A stretch of DNA of 64,000 nt from DFXE01 sp032054765 (GTDB lineage: Bacteria > Bacteroidota > Bacteroidia > Bacteroidales > Tannerellaceae): NCBI GenBank assembly GCA_032054765.1, contig DAMBSC010000006.1:62001-126000 (forward strand). The letters are read 5' to 3'. A program made the position numbers and the translations under genes. The first letter of the stretch is position 1. Each line of letters starts with the position of its first letter. This document shows, piece by piece, positions 1 to 10,000 of this stretch. The notes beneath the pieces are model-generated. The model was given only the letters and a program-made list of their open reading frames with translations. It did not search any database and was not told the origin of the DNA.

Positions 1-1008
1 CCGAATATTACCAGTTCCTGAAACCTTCACTGTTACCGTGACAGCTTCATTTGTTTTAACATTATTTGAATTAATATTCGCACTGATATTGAAATCACCA
101 ACAGCATTGGCATAATTAGATGGCCTACCTGAAGGAAGCGGCTTTACATCTATTGTTACAGGTGAAGTAGTTAAAGTCTTGTTGACATCGGCATATGTAT
201 CGAAAAAATCGTCGAAAATACTACGGGCTCTTTGACTTTGATTTCGGGTGCGGATCACTACATCATATTTACCTGCATCGATCGTCAATTTTCCTGAACG
301 TTGCGGGTATAATACCGATTGTTTTAATAAAAGTACGTTATAGTTTTGTCCGTTATAGTTCTCCATCGTCCATTGTTGATCTTTAAGTTCAATATCTTGT
401 GATAAAAAGCCTTCAAATTCAGGGAATTTTGGATTTAGACTTACTATGTTAAGGCGCGTATAAAGTTTAAAACTCACCAGGAAACTTTCTTGTTCAAAAA
501 CACTTCTTTTTGATGCCTGAATAGCAACAAAAACATCATTTCCAGAAACATTTTGTGAAGAACTTGCAGCACTTCCCTGGTTTCCACCTTGGGCAGCACC
601 TCCTTGATTAGAAGGTTTTTGATCAGGTGGAAGTACTTTTATTGTTAACGCATTCGATACATAATTGGAATTTTTGACTTTAATTGAGGCAGGTGGTATA
701 TTAAAGGTTCCTTCTTTCGTTGCTAATAATATATATGTATAAGTTACAGTTGTTTCACTGGTATTTTGTCCATTTACCCAACTGGAACTATAGGATTTGG
801 ATTGCGAAGGTCCCATTAATACATCAAAATCCGTCAATTCACCTTGTAGCCTTAAATCTTTGCCTTCCGCATTAACTGTATATGAAAGCCTGAACTGCTC
901 TCCTACAACGACGGCATTAGGCGCAGTCGCTTTGAAGGTGACATTCTGTGCTTTCAGGAATGCTCCGACTGATAAGGATAGAATGAATAAGAAAACTAAT
1001 TTCCTCAT
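1..1008 (-). CDS. batD: BatD-like protein, 3' end beyond window
   Basis: The reading frame runs open from an ATG at 1008 to the window edge (336 codons), so the C-terminus is missing. It starts with a Sec signal peptide (MRKLVFLFILSLSVGAFLKA, then QN). Next come beta-rich segments typical of the oxygen-tolerance protein BatD, including a G/Q/S-rich linker at about residues 128-150. BatD is a membrane-anchored periplasmic member of the Bat (Bacteroides aerotolerance) system; its biochemical role is not settled. It is the last Bat gene visible of an operon read leftward from moxR at 6852, 30 bases after the batC stop. Assignment rests on context plus the secreted, Ig-like character. Confidence 0.85.
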   Translation of the reverse strand, partial: MRKLVFLFILSLSVGAFLKAQNVTFKATAPNAVVVGEQFRLSYTVNAEGKDLRLQGELTDFDVLMGPSQSKSYSSSWVNGQNTSETTVTYTYILLATKEGTFNIPPASIKVKNSNYVSNALTIKVLPPDQKPSNQGGAAQGGNQGSAASSSQNVSGNDVFVAIQASKRSVFEQESFLVSFKLYTRLNIVSLNPKFPEFEGFLSQDIELKDQQWTMENYNGQNYNVLLLKQSVLYPQRSGKLTIDAGKYDVVIRTRNQSQRARSIFDDFFDTYADVNKTLTTSPVTIDVKPLPSGRPSNYANAVGDFNISANINSNNVKTNEAVTVTVKVSGTGNIR

Positions 1009-1038
1009 TTATATATTACTTTTTTTAATTTCAGTTAA

Positions 1039-1800
1039 TTACCACTCTTTATCGGTTTTACGGCGTTGCTGATGTTGTTGCTGCGCCTGTTTTACCTTTT
1101 CCTGAGTATCTTTTTCATCTTGCAGGAATGCGTCAAGTATTTGTTGAGCATTGTCTTGGTTCATTTGCTCATTTTGTTGTTCTTGTTCCTGCGTTTTATC
1201 TTCTTTTTGCTCATCGTCCTGAGGCTGATTCTGATCTTGTTGCTGATCATCCTGTTGGTTCTGATCCTGCTGATCTTCTTTTTGATCCTGATCATCCTCA
1301 CTTTGATCATCATTTTCATTCTGCTGATCTTCCAGCAATTTCTGTGCCAAAGCTAAATTATAACGTGTTTCGTCATCTTTTGGATTCAATCGTAAAGATT
1401 GCTTATAAGCTTCAACGCTTTTGGCATACTCTTTATTATGCATTCCGATATTTCCCATGTTATGGAAAACCTGTGCCAGTTTTTCAGCATTTGCAGGATC
1501 ATCGTTCAGCAGTTTTTCTCCTTGTCCTGCAATTAATTGATATTGCTCGGCAGCTTCCGGGAATTTTTCTTGCTTATATAGTGCGTTTCCGAGGTTGAAA
1601 GTACCTTCTATGGAACGTGGATTCACCTCCAAACTTTTACGGTAAGCAATTTCCGATTCCGTATATTTTTCCTGATTATATAGTTTATTACCATCGCGAA
1701 TATTCTTGCGTTCAGCCTTTTGAGCGAATACAGCCCCCGAACAGCAAATAAATGCGATCATCCATATTATTGTTTTCCGTATCTGCTTCATCTGTTTCAT
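1039..1800 (-). CDS. batC: BatC, TPR-repeat protein
   Basis: This is a 253-residue exported TPR protein of the Bat operon. A signal peptide (residues 1-26, ending VFA before Q) is followed by tetratricopeptide repeats at about 30-155: one pair before residue 70 and another over 105-145 (EYAKSVEAYKQSLRLNPKDD). The C-terminal third (about 160-240) is low-complexity, made of Q, D, E and N, and must be strongly acidic and disordered. TPRs usually serve as protein scaffolds, so a role linking BatA/BatB with BatD is plausible but inferred. It starts 5 bases after the batB stop codon, so translation is probably coupled. Repetitive CAG/GAT-like codons in the tail make length variation between strains likely. 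Confidence 0.88.
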   Translation of the reverse strand: MKQMKQIRKTIIWMIAFICCSGAVFAQKAERKNIRDGNKLYNQEKYTESEIAYRKSLEVNPRSIEGTFNLGNALYKQEKFPEAAEQYQLIAGQGEKLLNDDPANAEKLAQVFHNMGNIGMHNKEYAKSVEAYKQSLRLNPKDDETRYNLALAQKLLEDQQNENDDQSEDDQDQKEDQQDQNQQDDQQQDQNQPQDDEQKEDKTQEQEQQNEQMNQDNAQQILDAFLQDEKDTQEKVKQAQQQHQQRRKTDKEW

Positions 1801-1804
1801 TGAA

Positions 1805-2830
1805 TTAAGAGAACAACTTAATTTTTCTGAATATCTTGCTCTTTCTGTCCATAGTCATGAATTCAGCTATTAACAAAAATAGTACTATCCATGCCAATGT
1901 TTGAAATTGCTCATCATACTCGGAATATATTTTACTGTCAATTTCCGATTTATTCATTTTATCTATTTCTCCTTGAATAGCTTTCAGTGCTGAGTTTGTA
2001 TTATCAGCACGTACATACATGCCTTGTCCTGCTGCTGCAATTTCCTGGCACATCTGCTCATTCAGTTTGGTGATAACCACATTCCCATCCTTGTCTTTCA
2101 TAAAGTTATTGTTACCGCCAACAGGTATAGGAGAACCATTAAGCTGTCCAATGCCTACTATATTGACATGAATGCCTTTCTCAGCCGCTTTCTTTGCTGC
2201 GCCGATAGCGTCATCTTCATGATTTTCACCATCCGTGATAAGTATAATAGTTTTGTCTGATGTCTCATTCGGTGTAAAGGAGCGTACTGCCAGATTAATA
2301 GCAGCTCCAATAGAAGTTCCTTGTGTGGAGACCATACTGGGAGTAATGGATGAAAGGAACATCTTGGCGGAAATATAATCCGAAGTGATCGGCAATTGTG
2401 TGAATGCATCTCCTGCAAAAACAATCAACCCCACCTTATCATTTACAAAACCATCTGTTAGACGCGATAGCATTTGTTTAGATTTTTCCAAACGATTTGG
2501 TGTTATATCTTCTGCCAACATGGAATTGGAAACATCCTGACAGATCATTATTTCAACTCCCTGTCGTTTAACGGTTTCAAGTTTTGAACCAAATTGAGGA
2601 CCGGCAATCACAAATATTATGCCTGCAATAGCCCCAAATAACAACCAAAATTTCCAATATTGTCTTTTGGGTGATACATCAGGCATCAATTCTGTCAGTA
2701 ATTCGGGGTTACCATATTTTTTAATAGCTTTCTTCTTCCTGATATTCGAATAAATGAAGAATAATATCAGTACAGGAAGTAAAAAAAGTAAATATAAATA
2801 TTCAGGATTCGCAAAACGAAACATAAGCAT
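1805..2830 (-). CDS. batB: BatB, vWA-domain membrane protein
   Basis: A 341-residue inner-membrane protein with two N-terminal membrane segments (about 10-28 and 61-78), a von Willebrand A domain (about 92-290) and a C-terminal membrane segment (about 310-330). The MIDAS metal site is visible as D99-x-S101-x-S103 (QDVSNSM), with the later Thr and Asp positions also present (TQGTS; ITDGENHED). Proteins of this layout hold the vWA domain in the periplasm or at the membrane face and are paired with a MoxR ATPase. It follows batA after a 71-base gap filled by an octad hairpin repeat. ATG at 2830 is chosen; ATG at 2824 (MFRFANPEYL) is equally possible. Confidence 0.93.
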   Translation of the reverse strand: MLMFRFANPEYLYLLFLLPVLILFFIYSNIRKKKAIKKYGNPELLTELMPDVSPKRQYWKFWLLFGAIAGIIFVIAGPQFGSKLETVKRQGVEIMICQDVSNSMLAEDITPNRLEKSKQMLSRLTDGFVNDKVGLIVFAGDAFTQLPITSDYISAKMFLSSITPSMVSTQGTSIGAAINLAVRSFTPNETSDKTIILITDGENHEDDAIGAAKKAAEKGIHVNIVGIGQLNGSPIPVGGNNNFMKDKDGNVVITKLNEQMCQEIAAAGQGMYVRADNTNSALKAIQGEIDKMNKSEIDSKIYSEYDEQFQTLAWIVLFLLIAEFMTMDRKSKIFRKIKLFS

Positions 2831-2843
2831 TTATTTTTTAATA

Positions 2844-2903
2844 ACTGAATTATTGAATGACTGAGTAACTGATTCAGTTATTCTGTCACTCAGTTACTCA
2901 ATT
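2844..2903. repeat. octad hairpin repeat between batA and batB
   Basis: The 71-base batA-batB spacer is filled by 8-base words close to ACTGAATx on the left (ACTGAATT, ATTGAATG, ACTGAGTA) and their complements on the right (ATTCAGTT, ACTCAGTT, ACTCAATT). Aligning the left 30 bases with the reverse complement of the right arm gives 23 of 30 identities. Most differences are transitions, which would become G-U pairs in RNA. The element runs into the batA stop codon. It is transcribed within the operon if the operon is polycistronic. Function unknown. Confidence 0.8.
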
Positions 2904-3888
2904 AAGGTATATTTCTCAACAATGTATATCTCAACAAAATCTCAACAAGTAACAAAGCAAATATCAGAAGTGCCCAATTTTTGTACTCTTCTTGCTTTTT
3001 GCTGTATTCTTGTACACTGATTTTTGTTTTCTCTAATTTATCTATTTCCGTATAAATCTCCTTCAAACTGCTATTATCTGTTGCACGGAAGTATTGTCCA
3101 CCTGTGGTAGAAGATATCTGCTTTAAGGCATCTTCATCTATTTCTACAGGGATATTCTGATATTGAACACCAAATGCAGTCTGGAACGGATAAGGAGCCA
3201 TGCCTCTCGTACCTACTCCAATAGTATATACACGAATACCAAAAGCTTTTGCTATTTCCGCTGCTGTTACAGGGGCAATCTCACCCATATTGTTGGAACC
3301 GTCAGTCAATAGTATTATAACTTTTGAAATGGCCTGACTATCTTTAATACGACTTACCGCATTGGCCAAACCTAATCCGATAGCTGTACCGTCATCAATC
3401 ATTCCGCTATGAATATCTTTAAACAAATTCAATAATACAGTATGATCTGTTGTCAAAGGGCATTGTGTAAAACTTTCACCCGAAAAGACTACCAACCCGA
3501 TATTATCATTCGGTCGTCCGTTTATAAATGAAGAGGCAACATCTTTAGCTGCTTCCAATCTATTAGGTTTTAAGTCTTGAGCAAGCATACTACTCGAAAT
3601 GTCCATTGCCAACATAATATCAATACCTTCAGTAGAAGTATTCTGCCAGCTATTAGTCGATTGAGGTCTTGCCAAAACAAATATAATAAGAGCTATGGCT
3701 ATCATCCTCAATATAAAGGGGACATGCCGCAAATAGACTTTATAGGAAGAACCACCAGGCAGATCGAACGCTTGGGAAGATGACACTTGCATACTGGCTT
3801 GTGTCTTACTCAACTTCCAGATGTACCATCCTATCAACGGGATAAGTAATAGTAATAAGTATAAATATGTAGGATTTGCAAAAACCAT
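2902..3888 (-). CDS. batA: BatA, vWA-domain membrane protein
   Basis: A 328-residue paralogue of BatB with the same plan: N-terminal membrane segments (about 6-26 and 55-74), a vWA domain (about 88-280) and a C-terminal membrane segment (about 305-322). The MIDAS motif is D96-x-S98-x-S100 (MDISSSM), followed by a DGSNNMGE loop. BatA and BatB are thought to form a complex at the cell envelope that helps survival after oxygen exposure; the mechanism is not established. Its ATG follows the upstream stop codon with one base between, which suggests translational coupling. Confidence 0.93.
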   Translation of the reverse strand: MVFANPTYLYLLLLLIPLIGWYIWKLSKTQASMQVSSSQAFDLPGGSSYKVYLRHVPFILRMIAIALIIFVLARPQSTNSWQNTSTEGIDIMLAMDISSSMLAQDLKPNRLEAAKDVASSFINGRPNDNIGLVVFSGESFTQCPLTTDHTVLLNLFKDIHSGMIDDGTAIGLGLANAVSRIKDSQAISKVIILLTDGSNNMGEIAPVTAAEIAKAFGIRVYTIGVGTRGMAPYPFQTAFGVQYQNIPVEIDEDALKQISSTTGGQYFRATDNSSLKEIYTEIDKLEKTKISVQEYSKKQEEYKNWALLIFALLLVEILLRYTLLRNIP

Positions 3889-3889
3889 T

Positions 3890-4897
3890 TTATTCTTCTG
3901 TTAAAGTTGAATTACCATCAGCAGACTCTTCCTCCTTCTCTTTTTCATCAGTAGGAGCAATAACTGTTGGTTTAGTTTGATTTACAAACAAATAAGCATT
4001 CATCATACTCAAATCATTCTCATCAGGTAATGGATTGAATTTAGCAAACTTCACGAAGTCTGATAATTGCAGGATCTGCTTCAAATTTTCATATACCGAA
4101 TCAGCCTCACTTTCGCGACGAATAATATCCAATATTTCACCAGACGTCATTTCCATTGCATTAATACCGAAACGATCATTAATGTACCTTCGCAATGTCT
4201 CTGTAATAGATGTATAATACTCTTTATTACGTCCCTGCTGCCAGAGTTTCTGTTGCTTGATTTCATTCAATTCACTAATAGCCTGTTCATGCGGAGGCAA
4301 TTTGGGAGCCTCTTTCCTGAATGGGATAAGCGATTTCCTGTTCTTACGGCGCTGGATAATATAACCAATCACACATATCAGGAATAAAGCAATCAATATT
4401 CCGAATATAAGCGGATAATAATCAGCCAGCACAAAAGGTGGTTTCCAAACCGTTTTAATATCATTGAATTCCTCCGGGGCATCTACATTAACCGGAATAG
4501 TTGAGACTTTCAAAGCAACCTGATTAGATAATATCGTATCCGGTCCGTCTATAACCTTTATAGGAGGCAACAAATATAAAGAAGAGTCGAATGAGGTAAT
4601 CAGAATATCCTGTTTGATAAGCAAACGATCATTTTCAATAATGGTAGAGTCAGGTATTGATGCTGTCAGTACTTCCACACCACGCATTAACGTATCTGCA
4701 GGTATAAGGATTTGCACATTTTTATCCTTATCTGTGGTAACCGTAAGATGTAAAAGGGTTTGCTCACCTATCAGGATAGCTGCCGAATCAATCTTCACAT
4801 CTATCAACGTCCTTTGTGCGAACAGTTGTCCACCTCCTATTAAGCTTTGAATAAATATAAGAAACAGAATACTTTTCTTAACTATTTTCATGCACAT
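3890..4897 (-). CDS. BatD-like membrane protein of the Bat operon
   Basis: A 335-residue protein with a signal peptide (residues 1-27, ending LFA-Q), a periplasmic beta-rich domain (about 28-150), one membrane segment (about 158-180) and a cytosolic tail. The tail begins with a basic stretch (QRRKNRKSL) and ends in an acidic patch. The layout resembles a shortened BatD; in many Bacteroidota this position holds an unnamed protein between the DUF58 protein and BatA. The window therefore has two BatD-like proteins, this one and the longer one at the left edge. ATG at 4897 or the in-frame ATG at 4891 could be the start. It overlaps nothing and lies 1-2 bases from both neighbours. Confidence 0.75.
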   Translation of the reverse strand: MCMKIVKKSILFLIFIQSLIGGGQLFAQRTLIDVKIDSAAILIGEQTLLHLTVTTDKDKNVQILIPADTLMRGVEVLTASIPDSTIIENDRLLIKQDILITSFDSSLYLLPPIKVIDGPDTILSNQVALKVSTIPVNVDAPEEFNDIKTVWKPPFVLADYYPLIFGILIALFLICVIGYIIQRRKNRKSLIPFRKEAPKLPPHEQAISELNEIKQQKLWQQGRNKEYYTSITETLRRYINDRFGINAMEMTSGEILDIIRRESEADSVYENLKQILQLSDFVKFAKFNPLPDENDLSMMNAYLFVNQTKPTVIAPTDEKEKEEESADGNSTLTEE

Positions 4898-4899
4898 AA

Positions 4900-5769
4900 T
4901 TAATTACGTTTTCCAAAAAGAGCGATTAATGATTTGACATAATCATCTTCTGTCCGGATAGAAACGGAATCTACCCGACACTTTTTGAATGAATCTTCCA
5001 TCTCTTTCTGTCGTTTATTCCACCATTGTCTATACGTTTCACGAACCTTTGATGAAGAAGTATCTATCCACCGCTCAACACCGGTTTCAGCATCTTTGAC
5101 TTTCATTAATCCTACTGCCGGAAGCTCCGTTTCACGTTGATCATATACCTGAATGGCAACTACATCATGCTTGCGATTAGCAATTGTCAATGCATCTTTG
5201 AATTCTCCTTTATCAATAAAATCGGATATAATGAAAGCCGTACAACGCTTTTTAATGGCATTCGTAAGATATTTCAACACCTGATTAATATCTGTTTTGG
5301 TATCATCAGGTTGAAAATCAATCAACTCACGAATGATATACAAAATATGTCTTTTCCCTTTCTGTGGAGGAATAAACTTCTCTATCTTGTCTGAGAAAAA
5401 GATAACGCCAATCTTATCATTGTTCTGAATAGCAGAAAAAGCCAATGTTGCTGCTATTTCTGTAATGATGTCTTTCTTCATTACATTGACAGAGCCAAAG
5501 TCTCTACTTCCCGATACATCAATAAGTAGCATGACAGTAAGCTCGCGTTCTTCTTCAAATACTTTTACATATGGACGAACATAACGAGCCGTTACATTCC
5601 AGTCAATATCACGTATATCATCACCATACTGATACTCACGCACCTCACTGAACGCCATACCACGTCCTTTAAAAGCGGAATGGTACTGTCCTGCAAAGAT
5701 ATTGCGAGACAGGCCGCGCGTTTTGATCTCAATCCGACGAACCTTCTTTAATAGTTCACTTGTTTCCAT
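4900..5769 (-). CDS. DUF58 domain protein of the MoxR-Bat operon
   Basis: A 289-residue cytosolic protein with a DUF58 core, recognisable by FSEVREYQYGDDIRDIDWN at about residues 40-58. A vWA-like segment follows with a MIDAS-type DVSGS at about 83-87. DUF58 proteins are co-transcribed with MoxR ATPases and vWA proteins across bacteria and are thought to be partners or substrates in a chaperone-like system. It has no signal peptide or membrane segment, unlike many DUF58 proteins of other phyla. It is separated from moxR upstream by an 87-base heptad hairpin repeat. Confidence 0.92.
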   Translation of the reverse strand: METSELLKKVRRIEIKTRGLSRNIFAGQYHSAFKGRGMAFSEVREYQYGDDIRDIDWNVTARYVRPYVKVFEEERELTVMLLIDVSGSRDFGSVNVMKKDIITEIAATLAFSAIQNNDKIGVIFFSDKIEKFIPPQKGKRHILYIIRELIDFQPDDTKTDINQVLKYLTNAIKKRCTAFIISDFIDKGEFKDALTIANRKHDVVAIQVYDQRETELPAVGLMKVKDAETGVERWIDTSSSKVRETYRQWWNKRQKEMEDSFKKCRVDSVSIRTEDDYVKSLIALFGKRN

Positions 5770-5772
5770 TCT

Positions 5773-5855
5773 TTCAAATTGAAAGTTGAAAATTGAAAGT
5801 TGAAAATGAAATACTAAAAATAATTTTTCATTTTCAATTTTCCATTTTCAATTAA
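5773..5855. repeat. heptad hairpin repeat (TTGAAAA family), moxR/DUF58 spacer
   Basis: The spacer holds left-arm words ATTGAAA, GTTGAAA, ATTGAAA, GTTGAAA and ATGAAA. Right-arm complements follow (TTTCATTTTCAATTTTCC, then ATTTTCAATT) after a short A/T-rich loop. The arms can pair over about 28 bases. The words repeat every 7 bases, unlike the 8-base words of the ACTGAAT family. A second copy of this family lies at 14964. Confidence 0.8.
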
Positions 5856-5856
5856 A

Positions 5857-6852
5857 TTAGGGAACTTCTACCTTATTCAGTATTTCACTAATTACCTCTT
5901 CAGATGTCAAATTATTGGCTTCAGCTTCATAACTCAGGCCGATACGGTGCCGCATTACATCATGACAAACAGCACGAATATCTTCCGGAATTACATATCC
6001 TCTGCGTTTAATAAAAGCATAAGCACGAGCAGCCAAAGCCAGATTAATTGAAGCACGTGGAGAAGCACCAAAAGATATCATATTAGCCAGGTTAGCCAAT
6101 CCATGTTCTTGTGGGTAACGCGTAGCAAAAACGATATCAACGATATAACGTTCTATTTTTTCATCCAAATACACTTCTCGTACCACACTACGGGCTTCTA
6201 GTATTTCCTGTTTGGAAAGAACCGGTGTAATCTGGGGCCGTTCACCTGATATATTCTGACGAATAATCAGCTTCTCTTCTTCCTTCTTAGGATAACCTAT
6301 CACTACTTTCAGCATGAAACGGTCTACCTGTGCTTCCGGTAAAGGATAAGTACCTTCTTGCTCTATAGGGTTTTGAGTAGCCATAACAAGGAAAGGTTTA
6401 GGCAGTTTAAATGTCTCTTCACTGATTGTAACTTGTCTTTCCTGCATCGCTTCTAATAAAGCACTTTGCACCTTTGCTGGCGCACGGTTGATTTCATCGG
6501 CCAAAACAAAATTGGCAAAAACAGGTCCATGTTTCACCATAAACTCTTCCTTCTTCTGGCTATAGATCATTGTACCAATCACGTCAGCCGGAAGTAAATC
6601 CGGTGTGAACTGAATACGACTATACTTCGCATCAATCAAAGAAGCTAATGTTTTAATGGCTAATGTCTTTGCCAAACCCGGAACACCTTCCAAAAGAATA
6701 TGTCCGTCTGAAAGCAGACCGATCAATAAAGATTCAACCAAATGTTTCTGACCAACAATTACCTGGTCCATACCCATCGTAATCATGTTCACAAACGAAC
6801 TTTTACTTTCTATCCGTTCGTTCAACTCACGAATGTCTACTGTCTGACTCAT
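5857..6852 (-). CDS. moxR: MoxR-family AAA+ ATPase
   Basis: A 331-residue AAA+ ATPase of the MoxR type, first gene of the Bat operon. The Walker A motif is GVPGLAKT at 56-63 and the Walker B/ADE motif is FVLADEINRAPAK around 115-127, with the MoxR-type MATQNPIEQEGTYPLPEAQ segment downstream (sensor 1). MoxR proteins are considered chaperones that act with vWA partners on target complexes, consistent with the DUF58, BatA and BatB genes that follow. Length is normal for the family. A TAATTTTG -7 box lies 54 bases upstream. Confidence 0.95.
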   Translation of the reverse strand: MSQTVDIRELNERIESKSSFVNMITMGMDQVIVGQKHLVESLLIGLLSDGHILLEGVPGLAKTLAIKTLASLIDAKYSRIQFTPDLLPADVIGTMIYSQKKEEFMVKHGPVFANFVLADEINRAPAKVQSALLEAMQERQVTISEETFKLPKPFLVMATQNPIEQEGTYPLPEAQVDRFMLKVVIGYPKKEEEKLIIRQNISGERPQITPVLSKQEILEARSVVREVYLDEKIERYIVDIVFATRYPQEHGLANLANMISFGASPRASINLALAARAYAFIKRRGYVIPEDIRAVCHDVMRHRIGLSYEAEANNLTSEEVISEILNKVEVP

Positions 6853-6905
6853 AGATTTTCTATATTAGTAAGTGTTTAAATATTTGCCTTAAGAAATTTG
6901 TTGCA

Positions 6906-6913
6906 CAAAATTA
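6906..6913 (-). promoter_or_regulatory. -7 box of the moxR-bat operon
   Basis: On the minus strand the sequence reads TAATTTTG, matching the Bacteroidota consensus TAnnTTTG, 54 bases before the moxR ATG. I see no clear TTTG -33 box. The 159-base gap between moxR and the next gene holds nothing else. Confidence 0.55.
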
Positions 6914-7011
6914 TAAATGTTAAAAACGTATTCTTAACTTTAGCCGTTAAATAATACTAAACTCCCTACATTAGATTATTATATAATCCTAACTTAATGT
7001 ACTTTTTCTAC

Positions 7012-10000
7012 TCAAAAAACTGCTATATCTGCTAACTTCTTTTCAGTCATGACAACCCTGAACCCTACATTATAAACTTTTTGATAGTCCCTGTATGGCA
7101 ACCGATAAGAAGAAGTACTTCTATGAGGACGGTCATACCACGAACCTCCACGGGCAACGCGTTTCAATTCTTTATTTTCTATATCGTTTCTTCCATCTTC
7201 TCCATTATATGGATATGGCATATAGGCTGAACGGGTCCATTCCCACACATTTCCATGCATGTCAAATAAATCCCAGGGATTTCGTACATAACGTCCTACA
7301 GGCTCTGAAATAAAACCTCCATCATTATAGATAGTATCACGAGGAATCCAATCGTCGTATTTATTTGGATTATCAATTACTTGTGCACTCTCATAGAATT
7401 TATAAGATGTACAAGCTGCAAACTCCTTCAATTTTACATCTCCCAGATTTGCATAATCAGAAAAATCTGTTTTTAATTCTCCAAACCAAAAGGGAGTTTC
7501 ACTACCTGCACGGCAGGCCCATTCCCATTCGGCTTCTGTCGGTAAGGTAAAATGCATTCCTGTCTTTTCTGATAACCAGTTACAATAATCCATTGCTTCC
7601 TGCCAGGATATTCGCACGGCGGGCTGATCAGGACCATTCATAGAATATCCTTTTCTACCAAATTGATAACCATGCCGATGTTCATCACGACTATCATGGG
7701 ATGATTTATAGGCTCTGTATTGCTCATTCGTAATTTCAAAACGACCAATCCAGAAAGGCTCTTTTATTTCAATTACTGATTGAGGCATCTCGTCAGGATG
7801 GCGATCACTTCCCATGACAAAACTACCTGCCGGTATTTTCACTAAGTCAATTGATGACCCGTTACCCAATGGAATACTTTTTTGGAAATTCCCTAATTCA
7901 AGTTGCTTATTATGCGTATTGCCCCAGGAACCATAGGATGTCTGAACCGGATCATACATCGGCCAATCTTTGAGCGTTGTCTCACCTTTTTCTATAGCTA
8001 TTTTTTCAGGAATAACAGACTCTTTTATTTCAGGTATTTCAGGTAACCATTCATCATTGCAAACCGGTCCGCCAAACATTTCCCGATAGGCTACTCTCAA
8101 CTCATTACTTTTAGCAGTCTGATCAAACTCCGGTATATCTGAACGCCTGCCATGAAATGGAGCATTAAAATCAATCCAGCAGAAGAGTTTTTCCCATGCT
8201 TCTTTATCCATTTTAACATTATAATGACCTTTCTGAAGTATTTGAATTAATTCAGTTTGGTCAGCATGTACGTCCATCGGGACTAACATATCCATATCGC
8301 TTTCAATACCCGGGCGACGAACATACCGGTGAAGATTTGCATAGGATTCTGTAAAATGTCCACCATAATTAGTTCCAGCCCTTCCGCTTATCCGTGAAGT
8401 CCAATCATCAATATACCGGTCTCCTTTCAGATAAGGTCTATCGGGTTTATCTTCACCATGACATGATATACAATATTTATCCAAAACAGGTTGTACTTCA
8501 TGTCGATAACTGAATCCACGAGCTTCTCCATACCAGTTACGAATAGATTGAGGTGTTTTTTGAGAAGCTATTGTCCGGCGAGGAACCGGTACCATGTTTT
8601 TATCTTCATGACAACCTATACAGGATAAAGTTTCCCCAGGCATCCCTGTTAACCAACTACGCATTAATTGCAATGCTTTACCCTCTTCATCAAGCGGTTG
8701 AACAAAAACAGGAGTATTAGCCGGTATATTAAAAATAGCGGAACCATCTTCTTCAACATCTACTTCTCCCAGAATCTTTTTTATATCCCAGGGGCCATCC
8801 ATGCCGATTGTACCTAAAAGTCCTCCCTGATTCCAGGGGCTGAATACATACGAGCCGATACGTAATTTCTTTACTGTTCCTTTAGGAATATCCTTTAATC
8901 CGTCGCCTACATAAATATCCTGCAAAAATACAGTTGCCGTAGTTGATTCCAGGTTTATCCGATCCGGTATTGCCGGTGGAGTTTTCTGTTTTTCCATTAA
9001 TACAGGTTCAAGATAAGCTACATTTTCTTCTTCAGCTATGAGTGTTCGATTATCAAACCTGTCAACCAGATAAATCCCCCATAACGCATCCGGATTCTCT
9101 TTCATAGATACCAGATAATAGTTTTCATCCAGGGGATAAGGCTGAAGAAATTGTGGCCAAACTCCATCAGGTAAACGATCGCGAACTAGCGGTTCTACTT
9201 TTTTACCAGAATAAGGAATCTCCGCTATTACCCCTTCTGCTTCTTTTCTTCCTTTACGAATATCGATAACCAACATTCTTCCACTCCTTGATACACTATG
9301 GTGTCCTGTAGCAATACCTACAATCATAGAAGGTTGACCAGGAACAGGACGTGCATTAAAGAAAGAGGTTGGGAAATAAGAATTTGTTCCATAAAATGCA
9401 TTTTGAGTTGTTCCATCCGGATTCATGGTGAATAATAAACGGGAATTAGAATGAGGTATGTCAGCATATTCCCAACGTTGGTATAATACCATGCCATTTT
9501 CCATTATAACAGGTCCCCAGTTACTGTCCTGATCATAGGTTAACTGTCTTGTTTTTCCTGTCTCAGGATCATATGAGAACATACCACACATTTTATTACC
9601 ACCATTCGTACAAGGCAATCCCAGGAATGTTCCTGTTGAACAAAAGATCACTCGTCCGTCAGGAGCATAGCAACCATCAAAACTGTCAAAATCTTTATAT
9701 GTATCCGGTGTTATCTGACGTGTATTGCCATTCGTAATATCCAATTCAAAAAGATGCCATTTGTCATCTGTTCCAATTGAAGAATAGAGTAGACGATTTC
9801 CATCAAAATGTGGTTCAGGGTCAGTAATGATCATTCCCGGTTGCGGTTTGTATAATTCAGAATAATTAATTTTTTCAGGAGTTATTTTTATATTTACAAA
9901 TTCATTAGTCCAACCTTCTTTGGGATTCCATATTTCAGAATTATTCTGAAAATTAGAAGGTGCAATACCTAAAGATCCACTCATAGCAGACCGTGCTTTA

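Noticed and set aside
1066..1598. Open frames on the plus strand opposite batC
   Set aside because: They mirror the repetitive Gln/Asp codons of batC and give Leu- or His-rich sequence without family features.
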